Shown here piece after piece: positions 54,809-64,000 of a DNA stretch of 64,000 nt. The notes beneath the pieces are model-generated. The model had not been told where the DNA came from, made no database searches, and saw nothing but the letters and a program-made list of their open reading frames with translations. The stretch is from positions 310,001 through 374,000 of the forward strand of contig JANFOG010000004.1 of NCBI GenBank assembly GCA_024336345.1, read 5' to 3'. The stretch's first letter is position 1, and every line of letters starts with the position of its first letter. The position numbers and the translations under genes are program-made. Source of the stretch: Mariannaea sp. PMI_226. Its lineage: Eukaryota > Ascomycota > Sordariomycetes > Hypocreales > Nectriaceae.

Positions 54809-57153
54809 CTAATATGCCTGCCACGCTGTCAAAATATCCGGTAACCAAATGTCATCGAAAATATCATCCATTGTCTCAAAGCTATTAGGCAAAACACCGC
54901 CACCTCCAAGTTGGACCGAGCCTTGAGCCATAAAATCGCCTCCCGCAGACGTAGCATCTGTATTCGCAAATGCCCTCCGCCACATGGGAATAGCATTTCT
55001 CAATGTTGCTGCACTGCTAGTAAAGAAATCGCCTCCGTTAGTCTGCAGTCCAACCGCCTGGGGCACTGAACCGACCCGTTCCGCTCCACGCTCTAGGATT
55101 TGGATCAGATCAAGGGCTTTCCGCACAGCGGCGCGGTCCCATGCGGGATCTTCTATAATGGAAAGACGGTACAGGAAGTGCGTGTTGATGCCAAAGTGTA
55201 GCATCACCGCCATAGACATGCCGAACAATTCTTCAATGTTGAAACAGAACCAGTTGTCGAATCCCTGTTCGATGGCGTGAAGACACGCAAACACACACTC
55301 CGTTCTCCCAAACTCAGCCAGCCCGGGTAGCACGTTTGGGTTTGCCTGGCTGAAAAGTGGCAGGTTGTTAATCACTAGGAATGCATTGGAGAGGTATGAT
55401 TTTATGATCTCTACACTACGAGTTAGCTATCCAAGTTGCCGAAAGGAAAAGGGTAAATCTCCAAGTCAAGTACAACACTTACTATTTTCCAAAAGATCAG
55501 CACGCACTTCCTTCTTAACAGCCTCAATCCTCGCAAGAAAACTTTTGATGTACAGTATGGGCGGAGGCCTTGGCGGACAGTTCGAGTCGAATTCAGTGAG
55601 GCGCGCAGAAGCCGTCATGTTCATGTCATCCTTGACCTTGCAGATTTTTGCAATGGTCGTTAGGACCTCGTCTCCTGGGTATTCAGGCTGGCTGGCGAGA
55701 TGGTTGAGGCAATCTTCCATGTGGGAAGTCCATCGCATAGGTTGTATTTTTAGTAGCGAGGCGATACTACAAGCTGAGTGATGAGTGTTCCATCTGCGGT
55801 GAAGTTCCTTCTGGATGACAAAAGGCGGGGGCAGTACACTTACGTTGAACAAGTTGCATAGCAGGCTAACACGGCTCGTCGTTCCTCATTTGTGCGATAG
55901 GAAGCCGGCACATACTGCTTGATGGGGTGACCAAATGCATTGTAAGAGTCTGTTTCGTTGCAAGGATCCTCCTGGCCAGGTCGGTCGAGGCGTAGGTCAA
56001 TGACCAACGATATCGCCAAGTTGGAAAAAGCACACAGTATCTTTTTACCCTCAAGATGATTCATTGCCCTGTAGAACACATGTTAGCCCTTTTAGTAGCC
56101 CCCCCCCCCCCCCCCCCCCATAGAGAGAAGTCTGTGTTCGTGGTGGGTGAAGAATACCAAGCAAGATATATAAGCAGCCCCAGCAAAAGGTCAAGACTGC
56201 GTTCCAGGTCGACCAACAAGCTCTGTGCCAAAATCTCCCGAATTTTCCTATTTAACTGCTTCGTCTCTGAAGCAGACTTGCAGCACAGAGCACGAATGTT
56301 GAGCCATGCAAATGGCCGCTCGCGTTGCAAGTGAGCGGCTCTTTTTGCGAAATGTCGAATATCAGCAAATGTACGTGTTTTGGTTTTTCGGTGGTTGTAG
56401 ACGCCTAATCACTTACGTAGTCCCAGGCGGAATATAAAGAAAGGGTAAGAACTTCAAGTGATGGGATTGAAAAGTCCTGAGATACTCATCTTCCTGTAAG
56501 TTCTGTGACAATGGCGGGTCTAGGGGATAAATATCACAAGAGAAGTGAGAGGATGAAGGTGTGGTAGAGATGGATGGTGTCGCACTGGCAGCAGAGAGTC
56601 GCTGCGGTGGGACTGGGACATTTGCGTTAAGAGTAGTAATGGGAACAGAGACCGGCCTTTTCTCCAGTGAGGTCAACGATGGCTGATATCCTGTCTCAGT
56701 TTGGTCTTGACCCTGCGCGTGCGGGGAGTCTGTCAAATTCGGTGGTTGTTGTTGTTGCTGCTGTGAGTTGGATGAACTTGCAACAGCTTGCGTCTTCAGC
56801 AGCGTAACAAGACTATCGAGCTTCTCCTCCAACCTGGCCGTTTTATTGGCTGCCGGTCGGCGCGAGAGACGCTTGCGAACAACAGCAGAGGGCTGACATT
56901 CCCGACGTAGACGATGGCACCTCTCACAGCTGTTATTCCCCGGCCCCCCTCGGCCGATGCACCTACATTTTGCCTTGGCGCAACCGGCACAGGCATGACC
57001 GTACGGCGCAGACTCACGAGCGGCGGCGATGGGGACGGGGACGGGAACGGGGATGGGGATGGGAACGGCGGAGTCAGGGCTGTTGGAGGAGGATGCCATG
57101 CCAAGGGGAGGAAGAAAGGGGGCTGCAGGGCTCGAGCTGCCGAAACAAGTCAA
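54809..57153 (-). CDS. Zn2Cys6 fungal-type transcription factor, 676 aa
   Basis: Nuclear DNA-binding regulator. Exons are 57153-56417, 56340-56158, 56068-55844, 55766-55483 and 55410-54809; all joins are in phase and have GTAAGT or GTATTC donors. After a Pro/Val-rich stretch (PIPIPVPVPVPI), the zinc cluster has cysteines at 55, 58, 65, 76, 79 and 86 (C-x2-C-x6-C-x10-C-x2-C-x6-C), with basic residues between the first two pairs as expected. A linker with ARLEEKLDSLVTLLK follows, probably a dimerising coiled coil, then a Gln run. The rest resembles the fungal-specific regulatory domain (ERSLDLLLGLLIYLAW, then LVIDLRLDRPGQ). Met at 19 (MASSSNSP) is an alternative start. Intron 2 carries a 21-C run (56099-56119). 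The likely target is the adjacent MFS gene, by position only. Confidence 0.9.
56099..56119 (+). repeat. 21-nt homopolymer C tract within an intron
   Basis: An uninterrupted run of C lies on the plus strand, which is G in the transcript of the Zn2Cys6 gene, between exons 2 and 3. Long G runs in pre-mRNA can fold into quadruplexes and can affect splicing. It is also a likely site of assembly error. Confidence 0.85.
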
Positions 57154-58127
57154 GGCCTAGAAAACAGTAGGTGAGAGACAATGGGAATGTATTGATGCGT
57201 AGGGAGGTAGGTAGGCCGGTAGACAGGCCGCCGGTAGACAGTCGTAGTAGTAGTAGTATCATTCATTCATGTAATTGCGATGTGAGGACGGCGGGTTTGA
57301 CGGAAGCCGGCGCAAATCCCGCCGTGGATTTATGGGGCTCTCGGCGGAGTTGGTCTGGATAATTGAACACTTGTTTGCCTCCATCAGGAGGTCATTTTCC
57401 ATTTACTTAAATCATCCATGCATGTTACAAGGCACCGTATTATAGCCACGGGTGGCATTGCTCACAAATATTGCAAGTATCAACCAGGGTTCTGTCCAGT
57501 TGCCAGGGTATTTCCCCCCATACCAAGTCTCCCATCTCTTGGTTGGAAGAGCCGCTGTATGCCTGCATACCAACCATGTTAAGGGGCCTAGTAGTAGGTA
57601 GTTTATCTATAGCACTCCCCAAATACGACCCTCAGACAGACAGACAGACAGACAGACAGTTCGTGAACTGAGAACGGCCCCGTTCAAAATGGAGTTTGGA
57701 GGCGCAGGAATAGCGGATATGTCTACATCTCTGTCTCTCAAATTTCCATGCTTTGAAGAGCCGATCATGGCCCAGATAGGTAAATATTAGCAACTGCAAA
57801 ATGCTCACGTGGATGTAGTTCAGCACAAAGCCAATCAACGAAAACGCGCTGCACTTGATTTGAGGTTGCACTTCAATGTGATCCCGGCTCCAAAACCGGG
57901 CCAATCTCATGATCGCGAGCTACAAAATCGGAAATCTCGTCGTATTGCTCGCATCATGACGATTGCGATGCATCCGGCTTGTCGCTAATCAACATCATTC
58001 ACACACTATCAAGAATCATTATTATATATTGTCTTTTTTTTCAGTTCCTTATCTATCCTACCCAAATTCCACACCCCTAACTTGAGCCTGCAAACATATG
58101 TGAAGCTTCCCTAGAAAGGGCGTCAAG
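57154..58127. other. Divergent intergenic region with GACA microsatellite
   Basis: 970 bp between divergent genes. It holds CCGGTAGACAG-type repeats (57213-57242), a TAG/GTA trinucleotide run (57244-57258) and about six cagacagacagacagac units (57632-57660). C/T-rich sequence before 58128 looks like the leader of the next gene. No gene is seen. Confidence 0.45.
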
Positions 58128-58883
58128 ATGGGCCATTCGTCGTCCAAAGAAACACCGTCTCCGCGGATTTCAGAGGAGCTGGTTAGCAAAGGTCTCTCCA
58201 AACCCTTTCGCATTTCTTACAACAAGGCCTTTTCTCTAAAAACGTCTTGTCTACTTACCGACCTCAACTCGGATGAACCCTCGTACATTGTCAACCTGCC
58301 CCATGGCTGGTATGGCGACATGGTTCTTCACGGTGGCCCCACGATTAACCACCCGCCTCTGGTGACAGCCACCAGCGAGGGGCGGCGCGAGGAAGACTTT
58401 GCCGTCAACCTACCTGCAATTGAGACCGCCGGTATCGAAGGACGCAGAGAGATTGTGAGACATGTTTTGAACTTGAAGAAGGATGTCTTCTGGTTCGGCT
58501 TCAGAACAGGCGGTCAGGACGAATCCTGCTATCCGGAGATGTTCGAGTGGCGCCATTCACGCGGCGACGAGGTCAAAAAGCTTGGCCAGTCAAGCACAGG
58601 ATGGAAACTAGTACGGCTGGGCAGCGGTGGCAGACCCGAAGAATATGATAGCCAACAAGGCACTGTTCACGTCGACGGCTTCACTAAGGATGGCAAGGAG
58701 GTTGTCGCGGTTTGGGCACATGGGAAGACTTTCGGAAACGTCAAGAACATGGGCGAGTTTCACTTCCTCGGCAGCGGAGCGACGGGCGAACTCGGCCTTC
58801 AGTGGAGTCTCATGGCCATCATGAGTTGCTTCTGTGTCTGGCTTCGGACAACCCAGCAATCGACGACGACGGCGGGCATGTAA
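58128..58883 (+). CDS. Hypothetical protein with predicted N-myristoylation, 251 aa
   Basis: I do not recognise this protein. The single exon starts MGHSSSKETPSP: Gly2 and Ser6 fit the N-myristoylation consensus, and the ATG context is caagATGg. The body has conserved-looking aromatic/Gly blocks, PHGWYGDMVLHGGPTINHPP and VFWFGFRTGGQDESC, and a C-terminal block with a beta-strand pattern (GEFHFLGSG). A hydrophobic segment at about 222-240 (LQWSLMAIMSCFCVWL) could be a membrane anchor. Together these suggest a peripheral or tail-anchored membrane protein facing the cytosol. The first 60 residues look disordered. Function is unknown. Confidence 0.65.
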   Translation: MGHSSSKETPSPRISEELVSKGLSKPFRISYNKAFSLKTSCLLTDLNSDEPSYIVNLPHGWYGDMVLHGGPTINHPPLVTATSEGRREEDFAVNLPAIETAGIEGRREIVRHVLNLKKDVFWFGFRTGGQDESCYPEMFEWRHSRGDEVKKLGQSSTGWKLVRLGSGGRPEEYDSQQGTVHVDGFTKDGKEVVAVWAHGKTFGNVKNMGEFHFLGSGATGELGLQWSLMAIMSCFCVWLRTTQQSTTTAGM

Positions 58884-60851
58884 TATAGTCGGTGATTGTG
58901 ACACGCCAGGGAAGGGCGAGAGGGACACCGCGATGTTTTTTTTTACCATGGACTGCACATAGGCAATAGGCTATTCAAGTGAATGATTTTCTTGCCACAG
59001 GCTAGTTTTATCTGTGATTTTATTGATGCCTTTTAGGAGAGCGTCGGCAAACACAAGGTGCAAGTGCGTCATTGTTTCTTCAGCGATGCTAGAATGCATT
59101 ATATCTGGAGTATGCCCAAAGTGGACTTGAAGATCTTAATAAAGGGAGTTTATTGAAATGTTTCACGAAGCTAATATTCAAATCAATACTAGTAGTTGCT
59201 TAGGGGGGAGAGAAACAAAAACCACTCTTCACTACAGTTCGTAGGGGATAGTCTACCGCATTCGAGACGTGTCTCACTCTCCTTCTCCTGTATGCGGCAC
59301 GGAATACTGCATCAAGAAACAAGCCATCCCATACCATGCCAGTTAGAAAGTAGGACTTGAAGATGTTTTGTGCATTTACAGTAAAGAACCATTGTGAAAG
59401 AAAATGAATAGATCAAGCTGGATCGCCGGTGTTAATCAAATAGCCTTGCATGGTAAGGTGGTGGGAGATGTCGCAAGGATTCTGTTGGGGCAAATCAGAA
59501 TGTACACTTCAAGGGTGCAGCAAAGAATTGTCGACTGTTATTGATTTACAAGGCCTACCTAAGGGAAAGTACAGTATGTAGGTATGGTAGACATTTGAGA
59601 GTGTGCGCATCTGTAATCGGCATACAGACCGTCTTACTCAGTTGCCCCTGAGGCGGTATCTATACCTATGTATGCAATCAAAGTATGTCGAACCTGAAGC
59701 ATTTCCTTGTTCATACATACCGAATTTTTTCTAGCGTCTCTGTGACAGTTCGGGTTTCTTAGCGGAATAGTAAAGACGGCGTCTGGTTCCTTATTATATC
59801 GCAGTCAAGCCGCAGGCGGTTGGCTCATCTTGCGTTTGAAATGCCGGAACTGAAGGGACGGTAAGTGTCTGAGGTGGTTGAGGAACCTCAGGTACATACT
59901 TGAACGTTCCAGCACTCAAGTTACCATGTACAGCAGTAGGATAGGTGCCTACAATACCTAGGTGAGGTACTGAATGGCCTTTGGTTCTGTGTAAAGATAT
60001 GAAAGCGAAGCGAAATGCAGCGAAACGACTCCCCCCCCTCCCCCATTTCGTTGGCCCTTGCACTGATTAACATGGGCACCAGTGATCATCGCGGCAGGCA
60101 ACGGACAAACGTCGTGTAACACAAGTTTGCGGAAACAGAACTTATATTGGGCCGCCAGAGTCTGGGCCCAAGATTGAACCGTTATTGTCTTTCATGCAAT
60201 CAGGGTATATTTGAATCTGGCCAATAGGAATACGAGAATTCAACTCGATAGTATCGATGTTGCCATTCCAACTGAAACGCATTCGTCGCTATCAAGTCCA
60301 ACGTCTCAGATGGCAAGGCGGGCGATCGATCCGGGGGCCGGGCCAGGAACGGCGACGATCACATCTGGAACATTATCCCGCCCTTCCTTTCTTTTCCCCT
60401 TTTCCCCTTTTGCACATGTCTCCAGTCGCGCGTGTCAAACCACAATAACTTAGTCCGGCTTCATCAGGCGTCGTCCATATCTGGACTAACCAACAACGTT
60501 GAGGCGAGAAGCCAACTGTATGCTGTAGACCCATCGTGTCTATTCGCTGTTGAGTGGCTCATGAATCACAGAGGGCTCACTTTTCCTGTTCTCGAACAAT
60601 AAGACGCAAGGTAGAATAGATAGAATCCGTCGATGCTCCCATTTCCGGCTGCACCTGGCAGTTGACCGCCCGTACACTATATAACAACACCTCAATACAA
60701 TCTGTGATTCCAAACTTCTTGGCCGTTCCAACTTTCTTGGATATCTTGGTTTGCCAAGCACCCGAGATTCTACCTCGGCCATTACTGGGCGAAGCCCGTC
60801 CCTCTCTGTTACCCCCAGGCAAGCTGCCGTCAACTCTCGAGGCTAGCTATC
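58884..60851. other. Intergenic region upstream of the Cys-rich repeat protein
   Basis: 1.97 kb. It contains TACCTA/TAGGTA-like words (59560-59600, 59935-59970), a 9-C run near 60030, and a paired C/T-rich stretch (60380-60415). An A/T-rich section at 59020-59200 is probably 3' UTR of the upstream gene. There is no supported gene. The promoter of the repeat-protein gene should lie in its last 500 bases. Confidence 0.4.
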
Positions 60852-63800
60852 ATGCTCTTCAGATACTTCCTCCTCGACGCCTTCGTGGCCCTTAGTGCGG
60901 CCACCGCTATCGCCAATCCTCGAAATAGTGCTCGTGCTATCGAGACAAGAGATGTGGATGGCGAACCAGCTGCCCCCCTCGCTGACCGTGCCCTCCCGGT
61001 CTCCATCCCGGCCTCTGTCTCCGTCTCCGTCACCATCCCCCCCCTCTCCTGCGGCAATGATGCACAAGTTAAAAAGGTCAATGGAAAGGACACATGTGTT
61101 TGCAACCAGGATGGCGCAATCTTTAATTCCATTCTGTCGATATGCACCTGCCCATTGGGTACGACATCCACCAATAACAAGTGTCTATGTGGCGGCGGCG
61201 CAATCCTGAACTCCCTCGGCATATGCCTCTGCCCCATTACCCTGCAAATCTACGATATCATCAGCCTATCCTGCGGCTGTCCCAAGAATATGAAGGTCCA
61301 AAATAACAACTGTGTCGCCGACTGCGGAAGTGACGCCAGCCTTGGCGAGGATGGGAATTGCTCTTGCAAAACCTCTGGAGCCAGTTTCGACACCGGCAGC
61401 AAAACCTGCAGCTGTCCCACGAACACAAAAGCTCAAGGCAACAAATGCGTTGCTGACTGTGGTAGTGATGCCAGCCTTGGCAGTGATGGGAACTGCGCTT
61501 GTAAAACCTCTGGAGCCAGTTTTGACACCAGCAGCAAAACTTGTAGCTGCCCGACGAACATGAAGGTTCAAGGCAACAAATGCGTTGCTGACTGCGGCAG
61601 TGATGCCAGTCTTGGAAATGATGGGAATTGCGCTTGCAAAACCTCCGGAGCCAGTTTCAACACCGGCAGCAAAACCTGCAGCTGTCCCGCCAACACAAAG
61701 GTTCAAGATAACAAATGCGTTGCTGATTGTGGTAGTGATGCCAGTCTTGGAAATGATGGGAATTGCGCTTGCAAAACCTCTGGAGCCAGTTTCAACACCG
61801 GCAGCAAAACTTGTAGCTGCCCGACGAACATGAAGGTTCAAGGCAACAAGTGTGTCCCTGACTGCGGCAGTGATGCTAACCTCGGTGGTGATGGAAACTG
61901 CGCCTGCAAAATCACCGGAGCTAGCTTTGACCCCGGTAGCAAGGCTTGTAGTTGTCCCAAGAACACCAAAGTTCAAAACAATGCATGCGTCACCGACTGT
62001 GGTAGCACCGCCAGCATTAGCAACGAGGGCAGGTGTGTTTGCAACGCCAACGGGGCAAACTTCGATCAGGTTTTGAGGACATGCAGCTGTATAAACTCGC
62101 AGAAGCTGGACACGAACGGCAAAAATTGTATTGACAAATGTCCAAATGGCGCGACCTGGCAACCGGATGACACTTGCAAGTGTAACAACCCAGTGTTCCA
62201 GCTTCTTAGCGATAACACTTGCGGTTGTCCCACGGGGACGAAGTCGGACGGCAAGGGAGCTTGTGCCAACATTTGTCCCCTAGGTGCAACCTTCCAAAAG
62301 GACGGTAGCTGCAAGTGTGACAATCCGGTTTTCCAGCTTCTTAGTGATAACACCTGTGGCTGTCCCAAAAGCCAGAAGTCAGATGGCCAGGGAGGCTGTA
62401 TCAATATCTGTCCCCTAGGTGCAACCTTCCAAAAGGACGGTAACTGCAAGTGCGACAATCCGGTTTTCCAGCTTCTCGGTGACAACACATGCGGTTGTCC
62501 TAAGGGCAAAAAGTCAGACGGTCAAAATGGGTGTGTCAATATCTGCCTTACAGGCTCAACTTTCCAAGACGACGGCACCTGCAAGTGTGACAACCCCGTT
62601 TTCCAGCTTCTCGGCGACAACACATGCGGTTGTCCTAAGGGTAAGAAGTCGGACGGCAAAAACGGGTGTATCAATATTTGCCTTACAGGCTCGACTTTTC
62701 AGGATGACGGCACTTGCAAGTGTGACAACCCCGTTTTCCAGCTTCTCGGCGACAATACATGTGGTTGTCCTAAGGGTAAGAAGTCGGATGGCAAAACCGG
62801 TTGTATCAATATCTGCCTTACAGGCTCAACCTTCCAAGGCGACGGCACCTGCAAGTGTGATAACCCCGTTTTCCAGCTTCTTAGCGATAACACATGTGGT
62901 TGTCCCAAGAGCCAGAAGTCAGATGGCAAAGACGGTTGCGTTAACAAGTGCCCAACTGGCTCGACCTGGCAGTCGGACGATAGCTGCAAATGCGATAATA
63001 GCGCCTTGGAGTTCAAAAATAACGCTTGCAGCTGCCCCAAGGGAAAGAAGTCTGATGGTGCCAATGGATGTGCCAACATCTGCCCCCAGGGAGCAAGCGC
63101 CCAGGATGATGGCAGTTGCAAATGTGATAACCCTGCTCTCGAGTTTAAGAACAACGCTTGTAGCTGTCCAAAGGGTACAAAGTCTGATGGGGCTAATGGA
63201 TGTACCAACATCTGCCCGCAAGGAGCTACCTTCCAAGAGGATGGTAGCTGCAAGTGTGACAACTCAGCGTTCGAGCTGAAAAACAACGCTTGTATCTGTC
63301 GAAAGGGCACAAAGTCTGATGGCTCTAGTGGGTGTACTAATGCATGCCCTCAAGGAGCTACCCTCCAAGACGATGGCAGCTGCAAGTGTGACAACCCAGC
63401 GTTCGAGCTGAAAAATAATGCTTGTAGCTGTCCCAAAGGGAAGAAGTCTGATGGCGCCAATGGCTGCTCTAGCATATGCCCCCAGGGAGCGAGCTTCCAA
63501 GATGATGGCAGCTGCAAGTGCGATAATCCAGCCCTTGAGTTCAAGAATAACGCTTGTAGCTGTCCAAAAGGGACGAAGTCTGATGGAGCTAGTGGCTGCA
63601 CGAGTATATGCCCCCAAGGAGCAACCCTTCAAGATGACGGTAGCTGCAAGTGTGACAACCTAGCGTTCGAGCTGAAAAATAATGCTTGTAGCTGTCCCAA
63701 AGGGAAGAAGTCTGATGGCGCTAATGGCTGCTCTAGCATATGCCCCCAGGGAGCGAGCTTCCAAGATGATGGCAGCTGCAAGTGTGATAATCCTGCTCTC

Positions 63801-64000
63801 GAGTTCAAGAACAATGCCTGCAGCTGTCCAAAGGGTACAAAGTCAGATGGCACCAGTGGGTGTACTAATGCATGCCCTCAAGGAGCAACCTTACAAGACG
63901 ATGGTAGCTGCAAGTGCGATAATCCGGCATTCGAGCTGAAAAACAACGCTTGTAGCTGTCCAAAGGGAAAGAAGCCGGACGGACAAAACGGCTGCAGCAA
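60852..64000 (+). CDS. Secreted cysteine-rich tandem-repeat protein, 3' end outside window
   Basis: The frame is open from the ATG at 60852 to the window end (1049 codons plus one base) without a stop or an intron. A signal peptide at about 1-21 ends SAATAIA, then a propeptide-like stretch with a dibasic-poor linker (ARAIETRDVDG). A short Cys-rich lead-in follows. Six repeats start at 61311, with a period of 135 bp (45 aa) and cysteines in the pattern C-x3-C-x11-C-x1-C-x13-C-x1-C; they contain SGASF and SKTCSCP. The sixth is degenerate (47 aa). From 62127 a second repeat type follows, 45 then 44 aa per unit, with GSCKCDNP and CGCPKGKKSDG or NNACSCPKG. All units have six cysteines and no long hydrophobic segments. 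The design is that of an extracellular disulfide-stabilised rod, perhaps an adhesin or wall/spore-coat protein, but the function is inferred from architecture alone. Confidence 0.85.
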   Translation, partial: MLFRYFLLDAFVALSAATAIANPRNSARAIETRDVDGEPAAPLADRALPVSIPASVSVSVTIPPLSCGNDAQVKKVNGKDTCVCNQDGAIFNSILSICTCPLGTTSTNNKCLCGGGAILNSLGICLCPITLQIYDIISLSCGCPKNMKVQNNNCVADCGSDASLGEDGNCSCKTSGASFDTGSKTCSCPTNTKAQGNKCVADCGSDASLGSDGNCACKTSGASFDTSSKTCSCPTNMKVQGNKCVADCGSDASLGNDGNCACKTSGASFNTGSKTCSCPANTKVQDNKCVADCGSDASLGNDGNCACKTSGASFNTGSKTCSCPTNMKVQGNKCVPDCGSDANLGGDGNCACKITGASFDPGSKACSCPKNTKVQNNACVTDCGSTASISNEGRCVCNANGANFDQVLRTCSCINSQKLDTNGKNCIDKCPNGATWQPDDTCKCNNPVFQLLSDNTCGCPTGTKSDGKGACANICPLGATFQKDGSCKCDNPVFQLLSDNTCGCPKSQKSDGQGGCINICPLGATFQKDGNCKCDNPVFQLLGDNTCGCPKGKKSDGQNGCVNICLTGSTFQDDGTCKCDNPVFQLLGDNTCGCPKGKKSDGKNGCINICLTGSTFQDDGTCKCDNPVFQLLGDNTCGCPKGKKSDGKTGCINICLTGSTFQGDGTCKCDNPVFQLLSDNTCGCPKSQKSDGKDGCVNKCPTGSTWQSDDSCKCDNSALEFKNNACSCPKGKKSDGANGCANICPQGASAQDDGSCKCDNPALEFKNNACSCPKGTKSDGANGCTNICPQGATFQEDGSCKCDNSAFELKNNACICRKGTKSDGSSGCTNACPQGATLQDDGSCKCDNPAFELKNNACSCPKGKKSDGANGCSSICPQGASFQDDGSCKCDNPALEFKNNACSCPKGTKSDGASGCTSICPQGATLQDDGSCKCDNLAFELKNNACSCPKGKKSDGANGCSSICPQGASFQDDGSCKCDNPALEFKNNACSCPKGTKSDGTSGCTNACPQGATLQDDGSCKCDNPAFELKNNACSCPKGKKPDGQNGCS
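61311..62126 (+). repeat. Type A array: six 135-bp coding repeats
   Basis: Units start at 61311, 61446, 61581, 61716, 61851 and 61986. The 135-bp spacing is exact for the first five; the last unit is 141 bp and diverged. The third and fourth units are nearly identical at the nucleotide level, pointing to recent duplication or conversion. Each encodes a six-cysteine unit starting CVADCGSDASLG. Confidence 0.95.
62127..64000 (+). repeat. Type B array: 135/132-bp coding repeats with 264-bp higher-order unit
   Basis: About 14 units are visible, starting with C-x3-C-P-x-G. Early units (45 codons) read NPVFQLLGDNTCGCPKGKK. Later units (44 codons) read NPALEFKNNACSCPKG or NPAFELKNNACSCPKG. The last part is a repeat of unit pairs: identical stretches recur exactly 264 bp apart (for example at 63401 and 63665, and at 63462 and 63726). 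The array continues past the window. Confidence 0.95.

Noticed and set aside
61266..62162. Long minus-strand frame of 298 codons opposite the Cys-rich repeats
   Set aside because: It is the complement of a repetitive coding array. The repeat period is a multiple of three, so antisense frames stay open. Its translation is a repeated Ala/Thr/Val pattern without natural protein features.
62699..63310. Minus-strand frames repeating SHLQLPSSWK-like units
   Set aside because: Same cause: antisense of the type B array. The plus frame has a signal peptide and conserved cysteines, and the minus frame has neither.
1..64000. tRNA genes, rRNA genes, CRISPR arrays, transposons
   Set aside because: I looked for T-loop-like GTTCGAATC words, repeat-spacer arrays, terminal repeats and reverse-transcriptase or transposase motifs and saw none that held up. 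A tRNA scan and repeat search would be needed to exclude them.

Overview
The window is nuclear DNA of a filamentous ascomycete (Pezizomycotina; probably a Sordariomycete, and I cannot fix the genus). The genes are monocistronic. They are broken by short introns of about 50-100 nt with GTAAGT-like donors, CTAAC/CTGAC-like branch sites and CAG/TAG acceptors. Long leaders rich in C, T or A separate them, and the gene set is typical of moulds: rho2, NST1, TMA20, mitochondrial mL40, a GPI-type cutinase-family esterase, and a Zn2Cys6 regulator beside an MFS exporter.

Layout. 1-4.5 kb: a short-chain dehydrogenase (minus, cut by the window edge) and a dihydroxyacetone-synthase/transketolase (plus) share one 1.24-kb intergenic region. 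5-12 kb: two lineage-specific proteins of unknown function, mitoribosomal mL40, and the Rho2 GTPase gene, which contains a 6-nt microexon. 12.1-18.3 kb: a 6.3-kb stretch in which I see no convincing gene, with a 106-bp tandem duplication. 18.3-30.2 kb: NST1, a single-pass membrane protein with a Cys-rich ectodomain, a small I78-type peptidase inhibitor, and TMA20.

31-40 kb: a low-complexity gene of uncertain exon structure, a nucleotidyltransferase-fold protein with an acidic insertion, and a run of coding-like fragments (37.9-39.6 kb) that I could not join into one model. 41.8-50.5 kb: the esterase, an acidic protein of unknown function, and a large protein combining a GNAT-like segment with ankyrin-like repeats. 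52-57.2 kb: a 14-TM-type MFS transporter with eight exons, and a Zn2Cys6 transcription factor 0.6 kb upstream on the same strand, which is a likely regulator-transporter pair. 58.1-64 kb: a possibly myristoylated small protein, then the start of a very large secreted protein made of about 44-47-residue cysteine-rich repeats. It is still open at the window end.

Most genes are independent housekeeping or cell-surface functions. The only groupings that suggest shared regulation are the divergent SDR/DHA-synthase pair and the Zn2Cys6/MFS pair. Exon coordinates were derived by hand from splice motifs and reading frame. Where two models are possible, the entry says so.
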